A stretch of DNA of 64,000 nt from Pseudanabaena minima (GCF_051131155.1 NZ_CP159508.1:4092001-4156000), one strand, 5' to 3'. Positions 1-9,064 are shown, counted from the stretch's first letter. The notes: a model not told the origin generated them from the letters alone. Made by a program: numbers and translations.

Positions 1-1467
1 GGGACTGAAGAGTAAATTCCAATCGGTGATCACTCCCCAAGCAGTGAGCATCTGGGGAACATGAAGGACGATTCCTGCCATGATTGTCATTGGCAAAACG
101 ATTAGCCATAGAGGTTCTACAGATCGCTCGGTCATCTGCTTGGGTCGCCCTCCCCAAATCAGCCCAAACACGCGCATGAGACTAAAAGCAATCAAGCCAT
201 TAATTACCAAAATTAATTCTGCCAGTGCAGGATTCTTGTCCCAAAGATGAGAAATCAAATCAACCATCGCCCAAAATCCGCCCAATGGAGGTAAGCCAAT
301 CAAGCCGATCGCCCCAACTAAAAAGCAGAGTCCCGATACTGGGCGACGACTCCATAGTCCTCCCAATAATCTCAGGTCTTGACTAACATTATTAGAAATA
401 ATGCTGCCCACGGACATGAGGAGCAAGGCGATCGCTAAGGCATGGGAAAAGATCAAGGTATAAGCACTATGGGTTTCACCAGCACCAACGGAAATAAATA
501 TCAATCCCATAAATGCGCTGGTTAAATAGGACAGAGATCGCTTCACATCTATTTGGGCGATCGCGATAAGAGTCGCTCCCAAAGCTGTAGCTGCACCAAC
601 AGCAATTACAGCCTGTTGAGTCAGGGGTGATAATGCCAAAAGTGGTTGCAATTTCACTAATACCCAAGCACCTGTAGCAACCACAACCGAATTACGCAAA
701 ACCGTACTGGGTAAAGGTCCTTCCATCGCTTCATCTAACCAAAGATGTAAGGGGAATTGAGCGCATTTGCCCATAGGACCGACCATCAGTGCTAGGGTGA
801 CTAAAGTAATCGCAGTGGGACTGACATCTGAAGTTTTAGCCCATTCTGTCAGTTCGCTAAAATTCCAAGTGCCAGTCAAAGGCAGCAAGCCGACAACTCC
901 GATTAAAAGAAATAAGTCACCAACTCGCTTTGTTAAGAAAGCATCTCGTGCTCCTGTTACTACTAATGATTGGTTGTACCATATGCCCACAAGTAGGTAA
1001 GTGCCGAGGGTCAAAATTTCTAGAACGACATAGCTGAAGAATAAAGAGTCACATAGAACAAGGGAACACATGCCTGCCTCAAAAAGTGCTAGCAGCGCAT
1101 AAAATCTTCCCCAGCCCCAGTCCATTTCCATGTAGCCAACGGCGTAGATCCCCGCCATTAGATTAATCGCAGTAACTAGGACGATCGCTCCAACCGTGAT
1201 TTCTGAGATCTGTAAATCAATGGTGAAGTTTAATCCTCCTACCTCTAGCCAAGGAAAAGATAACAATTGTGCTGGCTGTCCCCAAACTACAGTCAAAGCG
1301 GCGATCGCATGAACCAAAGAGCATAGGGTCATGGAGATATTGATGTAGCCTGCTGGTCTTGGTCCAGTTTTACGAGTAATACTGGGAAACCAGATGATCG
1401 ATAGCATCGCTCCTATCAGGGAATAGCAGGGTATCAGCCAGATCGTGTCCAGCCAGTTATTTATCAT
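1..1467 (-). CDS. ndhF3: NdhF3, NDH-1MS CO2-uptake complex subunit (partial, C-terminus outside window)
   Basis: Multi-spanning membrane subunit of the NDH-1 variant in thylakoids that couples electron flow to inducible CO2 hydration. The first 489 residues are present and the frame stays open to the window edge; the family is usually about 610-620 residues. The start is ATG at 1467, giving MINNWLDTIWLIPCYSLIGA. Recognisable blocks are KTGPRPAGY, GYMEMDWGWGRFYALL, the GARDAFLTKRVGDLF stretch and MGKCAQFPLHLWLDEAMEGP, all typical of the NdhF/NuoL antiporter-like core. The residues KTGPRPAGYIN and LPSTVLRNSVVVA match my memory of the CO2-uptake paralogue NdhF3 rather than respiratory NdhF1. An NdhR-type operator directly upstream supports that choice. 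ndhD3 and cupA, its usual partners, would lie beyond the left edge. NdhF4 is the main alternative. Confidence 0.88.
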   Translation of the reverse strand, partial: MINNWLDTIWLIPCYSLIGAMLSIIWFPSITRKTGPRPAGYINISMTLCSLVHAIAALTVVWGQPAQLLSFPWLEVGGLNFTIDLQISEITVGAIVLVTAINLMAGIYAVGYMEMDWGWGRFYALLALFEAGMCSLVLCDSLFFSYVVLEILTLGTYLLVGIWYNQSLVVTGARDAFLTKRVGDLFLLIGVVGLLPLTGTWNFSELTEWAKTSDVSPTAITLVTLALMVGPMGKCAQFPLHLWLDEAMEGPLPSTVLRNSVVVATGAWVLVKLQPLLALSPLTQQAVIAVGAATALGATLIAIAQIDVKRSLSYLTSAFMGLIFISVGAGETHSAYTLIFSHALAIALLLMSVGSIISNNVSQDLRLLGGLWSRRPVSGLCFLVGAIGLIGLPPLGGFWAMVDLISHLWDKNPALAELILVINGLIAFSLMRVFGLIWGGRPKQMTERSVEPLWLIVLPMTIMAGIVLHVPQMLTAWGVITDWNLLFSP

Positions 1468-1490
1468 GATATATCTATCTATTTGCTAAA

Positions 1491-1514
1491 AATCATAGTT
1501 AAATTTCTATGATT
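1491..1514. promoter_or_regulatory. NdhR/CcmR-type operator upstream of ndhF3
   Basis: An inverted repeat AATCATAG-N8-CTATGATT with 8-bp perfect arms contains ATAG-N8-CTAT at 1495-1510, 24-47 bp upstream of the ndhF3 start. ATAG-N8-CTAT is, as I recall, the motif reported for NdhR (CcmR), the LysR-type repressor of low-CO2-induced genes including the ndhF3 operon in Synechocystis. That function is inferred from motif and position. Confidence 0.6.
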
Positions 1515-1589
1515 ATTGCAGAGATAGATCTAAATGAAAATAGGTAGTATCATCAATATTTATCTATGTATATTATAAGCAACTATACC

Positions 1590-1622
1590 AAAACATAAAA
1601 CGGCGTTGCCGTTTTATGTTTT
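1590..1622. repeat. Palindrome, 15-bp arms
   Basis: Perfect inverted repeat with arm AAAACATAAAACGGC and a 3-nt GTT loop. It lies in the 330-bp gap between ndhF3 and the exported-protein gene, which otherwise holds two more palindromes and the ndhF3 promoter. The motif after it (CTTACTGGGTCTG) recurs near 53465 and, inverted, near 55990. Confidence 0.8.
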
Positions 1623-1674
1623 GAGAACTCTTACTGGGTCTGGGTTTTACTGCGATTACCGAGCAACCGAATCA

Positions 1675-1725
1675 CAAGATATTTATTAACAGTGTTGTTT
1701 CGCAACACTGTTAATAAATATCTTG
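1675..1725. repeat. Palindrome, 23-bp arms
   Basis: Perfect arms beginning CAAGATATTTATTAACAG around a TTTCG loop. The left flank (ATCACAAGATATTT) resembles the palindrome at 53316-53366, so these two share a frame but differ in the inner arms. Confidence 0.85.
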
Positions 1726-1730
1726 TTTGG

Positions 1731-1783
1731 GCTTAGGCAAAGAGAAAGGCGGTGTAAAGCACCGCCTTTCTCTTTGCCTAAGC
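1731..1783. terminator. Palindrome, 24-bp arms, likely terminator of the exported-protein gene
   Basis: Perfect arms GCTTAGGCAAAGAG...GGCGGTG with loop TAAAG, ending 15 bp before the stop codon of the minus-strand gene at 1798. Position and strength suit transcription termination, although no long U-run follows. Confidence 0.6.
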
Positions 1784-1797
1784 TCTTGCTATAGAAA

Positions 1798-2532
1798 TTA
1801 GTAATCATCCCTAACAGCAAACGTAATCGTTTGTTTAGTCACGACATTGATCACTGTATTTGGTTCAATTACTGTCACCTGCGGTGCTGTCACATTACCA
1901 ACTAGCACGGAAGCCGCCGCACCACCAAGAATATCAATGATCTGCACATTGCCACGTAACACTCCACCAAGGACTGCACCTGCGGCTCCACCAATCCCAG
2001 CATCGGTCAAAATTGCGCCTGCACCAGTTTCACGGGGATCTTTCATGTCATTAATTAAAGCTGATTCAGCTTGAAGTCTGACAGTTGCACCTCGACTGGT
2101 AAATCTTTGAGCGATAAACCTAGAACCTCCCTCAGCAGGCACGAACTGTCCCTCGATCACTGCCCCCGCAGGAATCAAGACCGTCCCATTGTTTGCTGCG
2201 ATGTCTTGGGCAACTAGCAGACTTGCATTAACAGTTTCTCCCTTGTTGATATAGAGTGTGTCTTGGCGATTGATTTTAGTGGCGATTGTTTGACCAGCAG
2301 GCAAACTCAAGGTCGAGCGAAACACTTGAGCAACTTGATTAGGAGATTTGGTTTGTGAAGGTTGAGGATTAGCAAATCGGGGTTGCGTGACCTGTGATTG
2401 ATATCTAGCTTGCGATCGATAACGCGGAGCCGCAGAGCTTGGGCTTGCCATCAATAAAGAAGTTGCTGCAATGCTGACTACTATGCTTGCAGATGAAATA
2501 GCTGCTAATTTTGAAATGTGTTTAGCGCTCAT
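1798..2532 (-). CDS. Exported glycine-zipper protein of unknown function
   Basis: A 244-residue protein with an N-terminal signal peptide (hydrophobic residues about 8-34, ending in SSAAP). A Pro/Gln/Ser-rich linker follows, then a beta-rich segment (about 70-160) containing LPAGQTIATKI and TVLIPAGAVIEGQF. A glycine-zipper stretch at about 175-212 (GIGGAAGAVLGGVLRG, then GGAAASVLVG) suggests membrane association or oligomerisation. The beta segment faintly resembles the C-terminal region of TrbI/VirB10-like proteins, but this is a resemblance only. No conjugation genes are nearby. It is probably a periplasmic or outer-membrane-associated conserved cyanobacterial protein; function not recognised. 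Confidence 0.7.
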   Translation of the reverse strand: MSAKHISKLAAISSASIVVSIAATSLLMASPSSAAPRYRSQARYQSQVTQPRFANPQPSQTKSPNQVAQVFRSTLSLPAGQTIATKINRQDTLYINKGETVNASLLVAQDIAANNGTVLIPAGAVIEGQFVPAEGGSRFIAQRFTSRGATVRLQAESALINDMKDPRETGAGAILTDAGIGGAAGAVLGGVLRGNVQIIDILGGAAASVLVGNVTAPQVTVIEPNTVINVVTKQTITFAVRDDY

Positions 2533-2654
2533 AAATGCCTCTTGGGGATGCCAATAGAGTTCTATCTAGATATGACTAACTGTAATTTAGTTTTGTTCCA
2601 ATCGCGATCACCTTAATCACTACAGCAATTTATCACTACAGCAATTTCCCATCA

Positions 2655-2714
2655 AAACCCAAAAGCCCTTTAAAAAGCTTGCGAAGCCAAGCTTTTTAAA
2701 GGGCTTTTGGGTTT
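2655..2714. terminator. Palindrome downstream of purL
   Basis: Arms of 26 bp beginning AAACCCAAAAGCCC and closing GGGCTTTTGGGTTT around an 8-nt loop, 8 bp past the purL stop. The AAACCC/GGGTTT outer frame is shared with many other intergenic palindromes in this window. It probably terminates purL. Confidence 0.65.
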
Positions 2715-2721
2715 GTAATTT

Positions 2722-5067
2722 TTACAAGGTATGTCCCATGCGCTTAGGAATTGCCTCATTAAAGTTTTTGGTAATTTGCGCTAGGGATACCGCGATCGCT
2801 TTCTCTTTACCCACCACAATCTCTAAGTTCTGATCTGCATCACTTACAATGCCGATATGTTGCCAATTGTTGCCTAACTGATTGGTGAGATAGGTTTCCC
2901 ATGCGGTGCGATCGCTATCTTTGACAGAAACAACAATTCGACTCGCGCCTTCACCAAAGAGAACTTGAGTGAGATGGTGACCTTCAGGATTAGCGAGTTG
3001 AATTTGCGCCGTGAGTTTGCCAGAGATACTTGATTCGGCGATCGCCACGGCTAGACCACCTTCAGCACAATCATGAGCCGACTTTACTAATCCTTGGGTA
3101 ATGCCTCGACGACAAGCGAATTGCACTTTACGTTCTAGGTCAAAATCAACGGGTTGCGGGCGACCTGTCACTTCACCAATGACTGAAGCAAGATATTCTG
3201 AACCAGCTAGACTCGCGCGATCGCTACCGAGTAGATAAATCGCATCACCCACAGATTGCCAACCCTGACCACAAACCTTAGTGACATCTTCAACTAAGCC
3301 CACCATGCCAATTACAGGTGTAGGATAAATTGGTTGGGCATTACCTTCGGAGTCAATGGTTTCGTTGTAGAGTGAGACATTGCCACCAGTCACAGGAGTT
3401 GACAACTCGCGACAAGCATCAGCAATTCCGCGACAAGCTTCGTGAAGTTGCCAATAACCGATCGCATTTTCAGGACTGCCAAAATTCAAATTGTCGGTGA
3501 CAGATAGAGGTTCAGAGCCAACGCAAGACAGATTACGCGCCGCTTCAGCAACTGCGAGTTTTGCACCTTCATAAGGGTCAAGATAAACATAACGAGCATT
3601 ACAATCAACTGTAGCCGCGACACCGACAAGAGAATCAATTTGAGCTTGGGATGCTCCCAATTCGCCAACTCCAAAGCCTTGGCTACGTAAACGAATCACC
3701 GCTGCATCGGCTCCCCCAGGAAAGATCACCGTATTATTTTGAACTTGGTGATCATATTGACGATAGACCCATGATTTAGAGGCAATCACAGGAGTGTCAA
3801 GTAATTGCAAAAGAGCATCATTGGGAGAAATAGATTTAAAAGCAGCGATCGCAGCTTTCTCCTCCCAAGCCCAAGCTTTCTGAGCATATTCGGGAGTATC
3901 TGCAAGCTGACGATGATAGATGGGAGTATTGTCAGCGAGTGCTGTGGCGGGGATTTCCGCAGCAACTTCCCCATGCCAAAGAATTCGCACAATCGGTTCC
4001 GCTAAAACTTCTCCAGCAACAACCGCATGAAGTCCCCAACGCTCAAAAATATCAATAAGTTCCTGTTCTCTTCCCTTATGCGCCACAAAGAGCATTCTTT
4101 CCTGTGATTCTGACAACAGATATTCATAGGGAGTCATTCCTGTTTCTCTGGCAGGAATTTTGTCTAGATCGAGAACTACACCCACACCACCTTTAGCTGC
4201 CATTTCAGAAGTGGAACAGGTCAACCCTGCCGCACCCATATCTTGAGCTGCGACAACTGCACCTGTTTTGAATGCTTCCAAACAAGCTTCTACTAGGGAT
4301 TTTTCTAAAAAGGGATCGCCGACTTGTACCGCCGAACGGCTCTGCTCCGACTTGTCCGAAATCTCAGTACTAGCAAAACTCGCTCCCTTCATCCCATCTC
4401 GTCCTGTAGTAGAGCCAACATAGATCACAGGATTACCAGTGCCTGAAGCTCCAGACTTAACGATTTCCTTGGTTTCCATAATGCCGATCGCCATGGCGTT
4501 GACGAGGGGATTACGGTTATATGCCTTATCAAAATAGACCTCACCGCCAACCGTAGGAACGCCGATACAGTTGCCATAACCTGCAATGCCATTGACAATG
4601 CCATTGACACGACTACGCACCCAAGGATCAGACAATTCGCCAAATCGCAGTGAATTCAAAATAGCGACGGGACGCGCTCCCATCGTAAAAATATCGCGTA
4701 AAATGCCGCCGACACCTGTTGCCGCGCCTTGGTATGGCTCCACTGCCGAAGGACGGTTATGACTTTCGATTTTGAAACTGATGGCAATATCATCGGTGAT
4801 TTTGACCACACCTGCATTTTCTCCTGGTCCAACGAGAATGCGATCGCCTGTAGTGGGAAATTGCTTAAGTAACGGACGCGAATTTTTGTAGCAGCAATGC
4901 TCTGACCACATCACACCAAACATCCCCAATTCGGCTTTGTTAGGTTCACGACCAAGGCGATCGCAAATCATCTGATATTCATCAAGAGTCAAGCCCTCAG
5001 ATTTAATTTCGGCTGCGGAAAATTTGGGTGTGGTATTGGCGGTCATGGTTAGATCTGGGACAATCAT
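2722..5067 (-). CDS. purL: Phosphoribosylformylglycinamidine synthase subunit PurL
   Basis: Catalyses the fourth step of purine synthesis, ATP- and glutamine-dependent conversion of FGAR to FGAM, as the large subunit of the three-part PurS/PurQ/PurL enzyme in the cytoplasm. At 781 residues it has the length of the small-type PurL (about 720-800). The N-terminal FGAR-AT linker leads to WSEHCCYKNS (residues 54-63, with the active-site histidine at 57). GPGENAG, ESHNRPSAVEPYQGAATGVGG and the AQDMGAAGLTCSTSEMA block follow. A second AIRS-like half contains TGGNVSLYNE, SAHDCAEGGLAVA and FGEGASRIV. The start used is ATG 5067; ATG 5046 (MTANTTPK) is equally possible, as neither has a clear Shine-Dalgarno sequence. 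The gene stands alone, divergent from the ATPase cassette. Confidence 0.96.
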   Translation of the reverse strand: MIVPDLTMTANTTPKFSAAEIKSEGLTLDEYQMICDRLGREPNKAELGMFGVMWSEHCCYKNSRPLLKQFPTTGDRILVGPGENAGVVKITDDIAISFKIESHNRPSAVEPYQGAATGVGGILRDIFTMGARPVAILNSLRFGELSDPWVRSRVNGIVNGIAGYGNCIGVPTVGGEVYFDKAYNRNPLVNAMAIGIMETKEIVKSGASGTGNPVIYVGSTTGRDGMKGASFASTEISDKSEQSRSAVQVGDPFLEKSLVEACLEAFKTGAVVAAQDMGAAGLTCSTSEMAAKGGVGVVLDLDKIPARETGMTPYEYLLSESQERMLFVAHKGREQELIDIFERWGLHAVVAGEVLAEPIVRILWHGEVAAEIPATALADNTPIYHRQLADTPEYAQKAWAWEEKAAIAAFKSISPNDALLQLLDTPVIASKSWVYRQYDHQVQNNTVIFPGGADAAVIRLRSQGFGVGELGASQAQIDSLVGVAATVDCNARYVYLDPYEGAKLAVAEAARNLSCVGSEPLSVTDNLNFGSPENAIGYWQLHEACRGIADACRELSTPVTGGNVSLYNETIDSEGNAQPIYPTPVIGMVGLVEDVTKVCGQGWQSVGDAIYLLGSDRASLAGSEYLASVIGEVTGRPQPVDFDLERKVQFACRRGITQGLVKSAHDCAEGGLAVAIAESSISGKLTAQIQLANPEGHHLTQVLFGEGASRIVVSVKDSDRTAWETYLTNQLGNNWQHIGIVSDADQNLEIVVGKEKAIAVSLAQITKNFNEAIPKRMGHTL

Positions 5068-5194
5068 TTACTTGCAATAATCATCTTATCGCAACACCCT
5101 ATTTTTTGCTGTGGTGCGATAGTCGGCTTCTTTGCAGATTTTGGTTCATCCGTTAAGATGGAAACACTAACTCGCAATTAAGTTGAAAAATATC

Positions 5195-6421
5195 ATGTCC
5201 GATCGCCTGAAATTTTTCCGCAAACTAATGTCAGCTTTTGAAGGTACTTCTAACCCTCAACGCGCTGTCGAGCGAGGATTTTATGTCAACTTGCCTAATA
5301 ATCCTGTAGGAGTTATTACTAGTAAAATTGCTCTCCGACCTTCTTCAGTGCATTTGTTATTTGGTGGTATTGGATCGGGAAAAACAACACAGTTATTATT
5401 AACGCAACAAGCTTTAGATGAGTTAGAAGATATTAAAGCTATTTATGTTGATGTTAGTCTTGTTACGGATATTTCCGATCTTCAGTCTGGGGCTTTAATT
5501 GCGATCGCTGGACTTGAATTAATAAAAACATTACAAGGCTACAATACTTCTGAGATACATAATTCCAAAAGAATATTTGAAGGATTATTATATGGAAATA
5601 GCGAGATTATTACGCATCATCAACCAAAATTTACTGGAGGTTTAGCGGAAGTACTAAATAAAGGATACCCCCAAGCATATACTACTACTGAGAAGCGAGA
5701 AAATAGAAGTTCAGTTTTACAAGCTTTTATAAAGGTAAGTGAAATTGCTAATGAAAGGACAACAAAACAAGTTGTATTTCTTTTCGATAGTCTAGATAGA
5801 TTAAGGGAATCCAAAATATTTATTAAACCTACTCTTGATGACGTAATTGAAATTAACAAATATGGGCTTGGAGCTATTCTCGTAGGCTCAATTGTAACTC
5901 TATATACAGAGAGAGTCCATATTGTCAAAAACACAGAAAATTTCTATTTTTTACCATATTTGGATCTATTAAAAGATTCTGAAGCGCAGCAATTTTTCGC
6001 GCAGATTTTTGAGGTTAGAGATTCTGAAAGCCTTATCAATAAAGATGCAAGAGAATTATTGATATTTAATTCTGGAGGAGTATTACGAGATTTAATGTCT
6101 CTTAGTCAAGCAGCTATTGAAGAGGCATATATGGATGGCTCGTCTCTAGTTATGGAGCAACATGCAGAGCAAGCAATTATATCTATGCAACGTTCAAAAA
6201 CAATTGGTTTAACTGATTTGAATATAGATACTCTTATTAAAGTTGCAACTGAAAAATCATTTTTTCCTAGAACTTCTGAAGATTTTGAACTAATGCTCAC
6301 AGGGCATATATTAGAATATGAATATCCTCGCCAACGTTTTGCTATTCATCCGACTTTAATTCTATTTATCCAAAATAAAATTAATATGAGAGAATTTACT
6401 AATGGATTTGCTAATGGATAA
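5195..6421 (+). CDS. P-loop ATPase, first gene of a three-gene cassette
   Basis: A 408-residue predicted NTPase. Walker A is GGIGSGKTTQ at about residue 57, and a Walker B-like strand VVFLFDSLDRL lies near 200. The rest is helical and resembles a STAND/AAA+ type regulator, but I do not recognise the family. ATG 5195 was chosen over an in-frame TTG 12 bp upstream; no Shine-Dalgarno sequence is evident. The next gene overlaps its 3' end by 20 bp and the third overlaps the second, so the three are almost certainly co-transcribed and co-translated. The coding sequence is markedly AT-rich compared with purL, which suggests acquisition. Overlapping small genes behind an ATPase, next to an IS, are typical of defence or stress modules, but no effector domain is identified. 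Confidence 0.7.
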   Translation: MSDRLKFFRKLMSAFEGTSNPQRAVERGFYVNLPNNPVGVITSKIALRPSSVHLLFGGIGSGKTTQLLLTQQALDELEDIKAIYVDVSLVTDISDLQSGALIAIAGLELIKTLQGYNTSEIHNSKRIFEGLLYGNSEIITHHQPKFTGGLAEVLNKGYPQAYTTTEKRENRSSVLQAFIKVSEIANERTTKQVVFLFDSLDRLRESKIFIKPTLDDVIEINKYGLGAILVGSIVTLYTERVHIVKNTENFYFLPYLDLLKDSEAQQFFAQIFEVRDSESLINKDARELLIFNSGGVLRDLMSLSQAAIEEAYMDGSSLVMEQHAEQAIISMQRSKTIGLTDLNIDTLIKVATEKSFFPRTSEDFELMLTGHILEYEYPRQRFAIHPTLILFIQNKINMREFTNGFANG

Positions 6422-7007
6422 ACTATCTTCTGTAGATGAATTATTGCAAAAAATTGAGTTGCGCCCACCAGATAGTAATAGTTGGATGGTTCTAGTCGCT
6501 ACGCCTGATGACATACAATCAACAATTGATGAATTACAAGATAGTGTTGAGATTTTTAGTGAATGTGAAACAGTAACTATTGCAGGAGAATCTGGAGCAA
6601 GAAATCTAGTTAAATGTATTCAAGAAGCACCTCAAGAATACTTCCTACTACATCAACTTGACTCTTGGGATAATAACGAATGGAAAATTTTTGATGCTTT
6701 TAGAACTCAATTAGATAAAAATACAAATGGAGGCTTAGTTGTACTTTCCGATCAAGCAAGTCATTTAATGTTTAGTAATGCTCCTCATTTTGTTAGCTTC
6801 GTCGGTTCACGATTATATTATTTAGATAACAAAGCAAATGTACTAACTCCTGAAGAATGTGAGCAACGCTTGTCTGCATTACAAGAATGGTCTGGTCAAA
6901 CCAATGAAGAGATAATAGCTTTAGCAGAAAATCGTCAACTACCAACCGATCCAGAATATGGAGAGTGGCTAATTTTGCTTGATCGAGGTGACTTGCTTGA
7001 AAGGTAA
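6402..7007 (+). CDS. Uncharacterised protein, second gene of the ATPase cassette
   Basis: A 201-residue acidic protein starting at ATG 6402 (or ATG 6414), overlapping the ATPase gene. The alternation of strands and helices (WMVLVATPDD, ETVTIAGE, GGLVVLSDQ, VSFVGSRLYYLD) resembles a P-loop-like fold without a Walker A loop, so it may be a degenerate partner of the ATPase. The C-terminal part (LTPEECEQRLSALQEW onward) is helical. No signal peptide or membrane segment is seen. Function unknown; the overlap with both neighbours argues that it acts with them. Confidence 0.6.
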   Translation: MDLLMDKLSSVDELLQKIELRPPDSNSWMVLVATPDDIQSTIDELQDSVEIFSECETVTIAGESGARNLVKCIQEAPQEYFLLHQLDSWDNNEWKIFDAFRTQLDKNTNGGLVVLSDQASHLMFSNAPHFVSFVGSRLYYLDNKANVLTPEECEQRLSALQEWSGQTNEEIIALAENRQLPTDPEYGEWLILLDRGDLLER

Positions 7008-7572
7008 AAATAATTGGGAAAAGTTCTGTAAAGAAATCCAAGAGCGTTCTTTAAATCAGACACTGCTGGAAGTAGAAAGTGCAGAGAAATTAAGGAAGAA
7101 AATTTTTAAATGTTTGAATGATGCTAGCAATGAAAAAATATTGAGTGAAAATCTAAGCGAGATTCATAAATTACTTAAAATCAATAATAGTAAGCAAGGA
7201 TACATAATTACAGGTGGTGGCGAAGATTCTAAGCGCAATTTTAAAAGAGATCCCAATATTCCACATTTTAAACTTCATAATGGACGCTGGTTTGATTTTG
7301 CGATCACTATTGATGAAAGATGTAAACCTGCTCAAATTCTAAGTTTTGCTTTTGAAATTAGGTTTCCTAAAAGAGAAGGAGAAATTGCAGATTCTTTTCT
7401 AAGAATTGACCTTAATTCCCCAGATCATAGAAATGATGTACGAGAGTTACGATTTCATCTTCATCCCAACAATGGTGACATCATGGTTCATAGTCCGCCT
7501 ATGTCACCTCTAGAAATTCTTCATATGTTTTTATATGGTATGGAAATTCGTGACAAACCACGTGCTTCTTAA
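6988..7572 (+). CDS. Uncharacterised protein, third gene of the ATPase cassette
   Basis: About 194 residues. The start is uncertain: GTG 6988 is used, and TTG 6979 or TTG 6997 are in-frame alternatives; all overlap the end of the second gene. The N-terminal half is a charged helical region. The C-terminal half (from about residue 90) carries a distinctive block: GRWFDFAITID, FAFEIRFPK, then RELRFHLHPNNGDIMVHSP and MSPLEILHMFLYGM. The F-H-x-H-P and MSPLEIL motifs look conserved and I have a vague memory of them in cyanobacterial proteins of unknown function. It could be the effector or substrate-binding part of the cassette; nothing in the sequence proves this. Confidence 0.6.
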   Translation: MTCLKGKNNWEKFCKEIQERSLNQTLLEVESAEKLRKKIFKCLNDASNEKILSENLSEIHKLLKINNSKQGYIITGGGEDSKRNFKRDPNIPHFKLHNGRWFDFAITIDERCKPAQILSFAFEIRFPKREGEIADSFLRIDLNSPDHRNDVRELRFHLHPNNGDIMVHSPPMSPLEILHMFLYGMEIRDKPRAS

Positions 7573-7644
7573 AACACTCAAAATTTTGCTGCGATTGAGA
7601 TAGCTTTATGATTGCTCTCAGCAGCTATTAATCTAACATTTTTA

Positions 7645-9064
7645 GTAATTGCTCAACCTATAGAAAACAATGATTTGAGAGGATTCAAAGCGATAAGAAT
7701 GGACTCAAAAGCAGAAAAGCCTTGTCTTTTTCCAGTATTGACAATGGAACGAACAGCCGCAAATAAGTCACGCCCCCAATCGGAGCGAAAACCATTCGTA
7801 ACTTTTCTAAAAATGACACTCCAACGTAAAGCCTGTTCGCTAGAGTTATTAGTTGGCGGGATGGTGTGGTCATCCAAAAACAGAAATAAGTTTTCTCGTA
7901 ATTCTAGATATCGCTTCTGTAATCTAAGTCCATCTTCTTGAGTAGGTAACAGAGCTAAAATATTGTCGAGGTCTCGATACAATCGACATCGATATTGATA
8001 ACGAGTAGAGTCAGCTAAATCCGACCATCGCCTTCGCAGCACCAAAGCTCGTAGCAGCAGCTTTTTCATCCTGCCAGAGAAAATCTGGTCTCCTGCATCA
8101 ATTCCATACTGACAATCTCTGAGTTGATGGGCAAGACAAACTTGCCATTCTGTCGCTGGATTGGTCTTTTGGGCGCTAAACAAATCTGATACCCACACCT
8201 CTGGTTGATGCTCTGCCATCACTTCGGCGATGACATCTGCGCCTCTAGACGGTCGGATGATATGAAAACATACTTGTTCGTTCTGAAATACCCATTCCCA
8301 TTGATTTTTACCGTTTACCCTTGCTCTGGTTTCGTCACTGCATACTAGACGAGATGTTTTTAGGGCTTGGAGTATTCCTGTCACCTCCGACTCTAGTTGT
8401 CCTTTCACCCTTGTTAAGAGATTGGCGATACCTCCTTCTGATATCTCTAAGCCAAATACTTCACTCAGCATTTGCTGCATTCTTCCATAGCTTATACCGT
8501 GACTGTATCTCATCGTTGTCACTAGGGCAGCTATTCTTTCTCCAAAGGGACTTCCTACTTCAAGTCCTACGGGTAATGCTGCGATTTGTTCCTGTCCACA
8601 ATGCTCACACTTGCATCCATACCTTTCGATTCTGGTAACGATGGGCTTGATTGGTGGTATATCGATCTTGTCGTATCGTTCCAGTAATACCTGCATTGAT
8701 TCAGCGATCTCTTTCCCACATTCTGCACAACTTTTTACAGTTGCTTTGAGCGTTTGGTCTGGATTTTCACTCAGTTGACGACCTCCTCCATCTCTTCCTA
8801 TACTTCCTGCTCGTTTGCCTTCTGTTTCTTCTGGATTATTGATTTCCGCTTTAAATCCTTTGGCTGGTGGCAAACTTGAGTTCTTTGAAGTCTTCTTTGG
8901 TTTCTTTTCTAACTGCTTCTGTAGTTTTTGTAGTTCTTCCCATAACTTAACTATCAAGGCTTCTTTTGCCTCGTCTGTTAGTTCTTTTAGGTTGGGTAGT
9001 TCTTTCATTTCTTTAATTTATCAGCTTTTGCCCCTTTGTCAATTTTCCTACGTTGAGCTATTAC
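7645..9064. mobile_element. Complete IS66-family insertion sequence (single transposase gene)
   Basis: A 1,420-bp element bounded by imperfect terminal inverted repeats. The left end is GTAATTGCTCAACCTATAG and the right end, read inverted, is GTAATAGCTCAACGTAGG. Directly outside lie identical 8-bp copies of CATTTTTA at 7637-7644 and 9065-9072, the target-duplication length known for IS66. Intact ends, duplication and transposase frame suggest a recent, possibly active insertion. Only the large transposase gene is present; the accessory genes tnpA and tnpB of classical IS66 are absent. Confidence 0.9.
7653..9008 (-). CDS. IS66-family transposase (TnpC-type)
   Basis: A 451-residue DDE transposase. 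An N-terminal leucine-rich coiled coil (residues about 5-40) leads to a Lys/Pro/Ser-rich DNA-binding linker with KNSSLPPAKGF. A zinc-binding region follows (CAECGKEI, then CKCEHCG), then a helical block with PFGERIAALVTTMRY. The catalytic core contains VCSDETRARV, WVSDLF, the LAHQLRDCQ motif and NNSSEQALRW, which supply the three acidic residues and the IS66-typical NN-x-x-E. It fills the IS almost end to end, so its stop lies next to the left inverted repeat. No frameshift is seen. Confidence 0.93.
   Translation of the reverse strand: MKELPNLKELTDEAKEALIVKLWEELQKLQKQLEKKPKKTSKNSSLPPAKGFKAEINNPEETEGKRAGSIGRDGGGRQLSENPDQTLKATVKSCAECGKEIAESMQVLLERYDKIDIPPIKPIVTRIERYGCKCEHCGQEQIAALPVGLEVGSPFGERIAALVTTMRYSHGISYGRMQQMLSEVFGLEISEGGIANLLTRVKGQLESEVTGILQALKTSRLVCSDETRARVNGKNQWEWVFQNEQVCFHIIRPSRGADVIAEVMAEHQPEVWVSDLFSAQKTNPATEWQVCLAHQLRDCQYGIDAGDQIFSGRMKKLLLRALVLRRRWSDLADSTRYQYRCRLYRDLDNILALLPTQEDGLRLQKRYLELRENLFLFLDDHTIPPTNNSSEQALRWSVIFRKVTNGFRSDWGRDLFAAVRSIVNTGKRQGFSAFESILIALNPLKSLFSIG

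Noticed and set aside
767..1000. Plus-strand frame of 77 codons
   Set aside because: It is antisense to ndhF3, which has a strongly conserved protein sequence.
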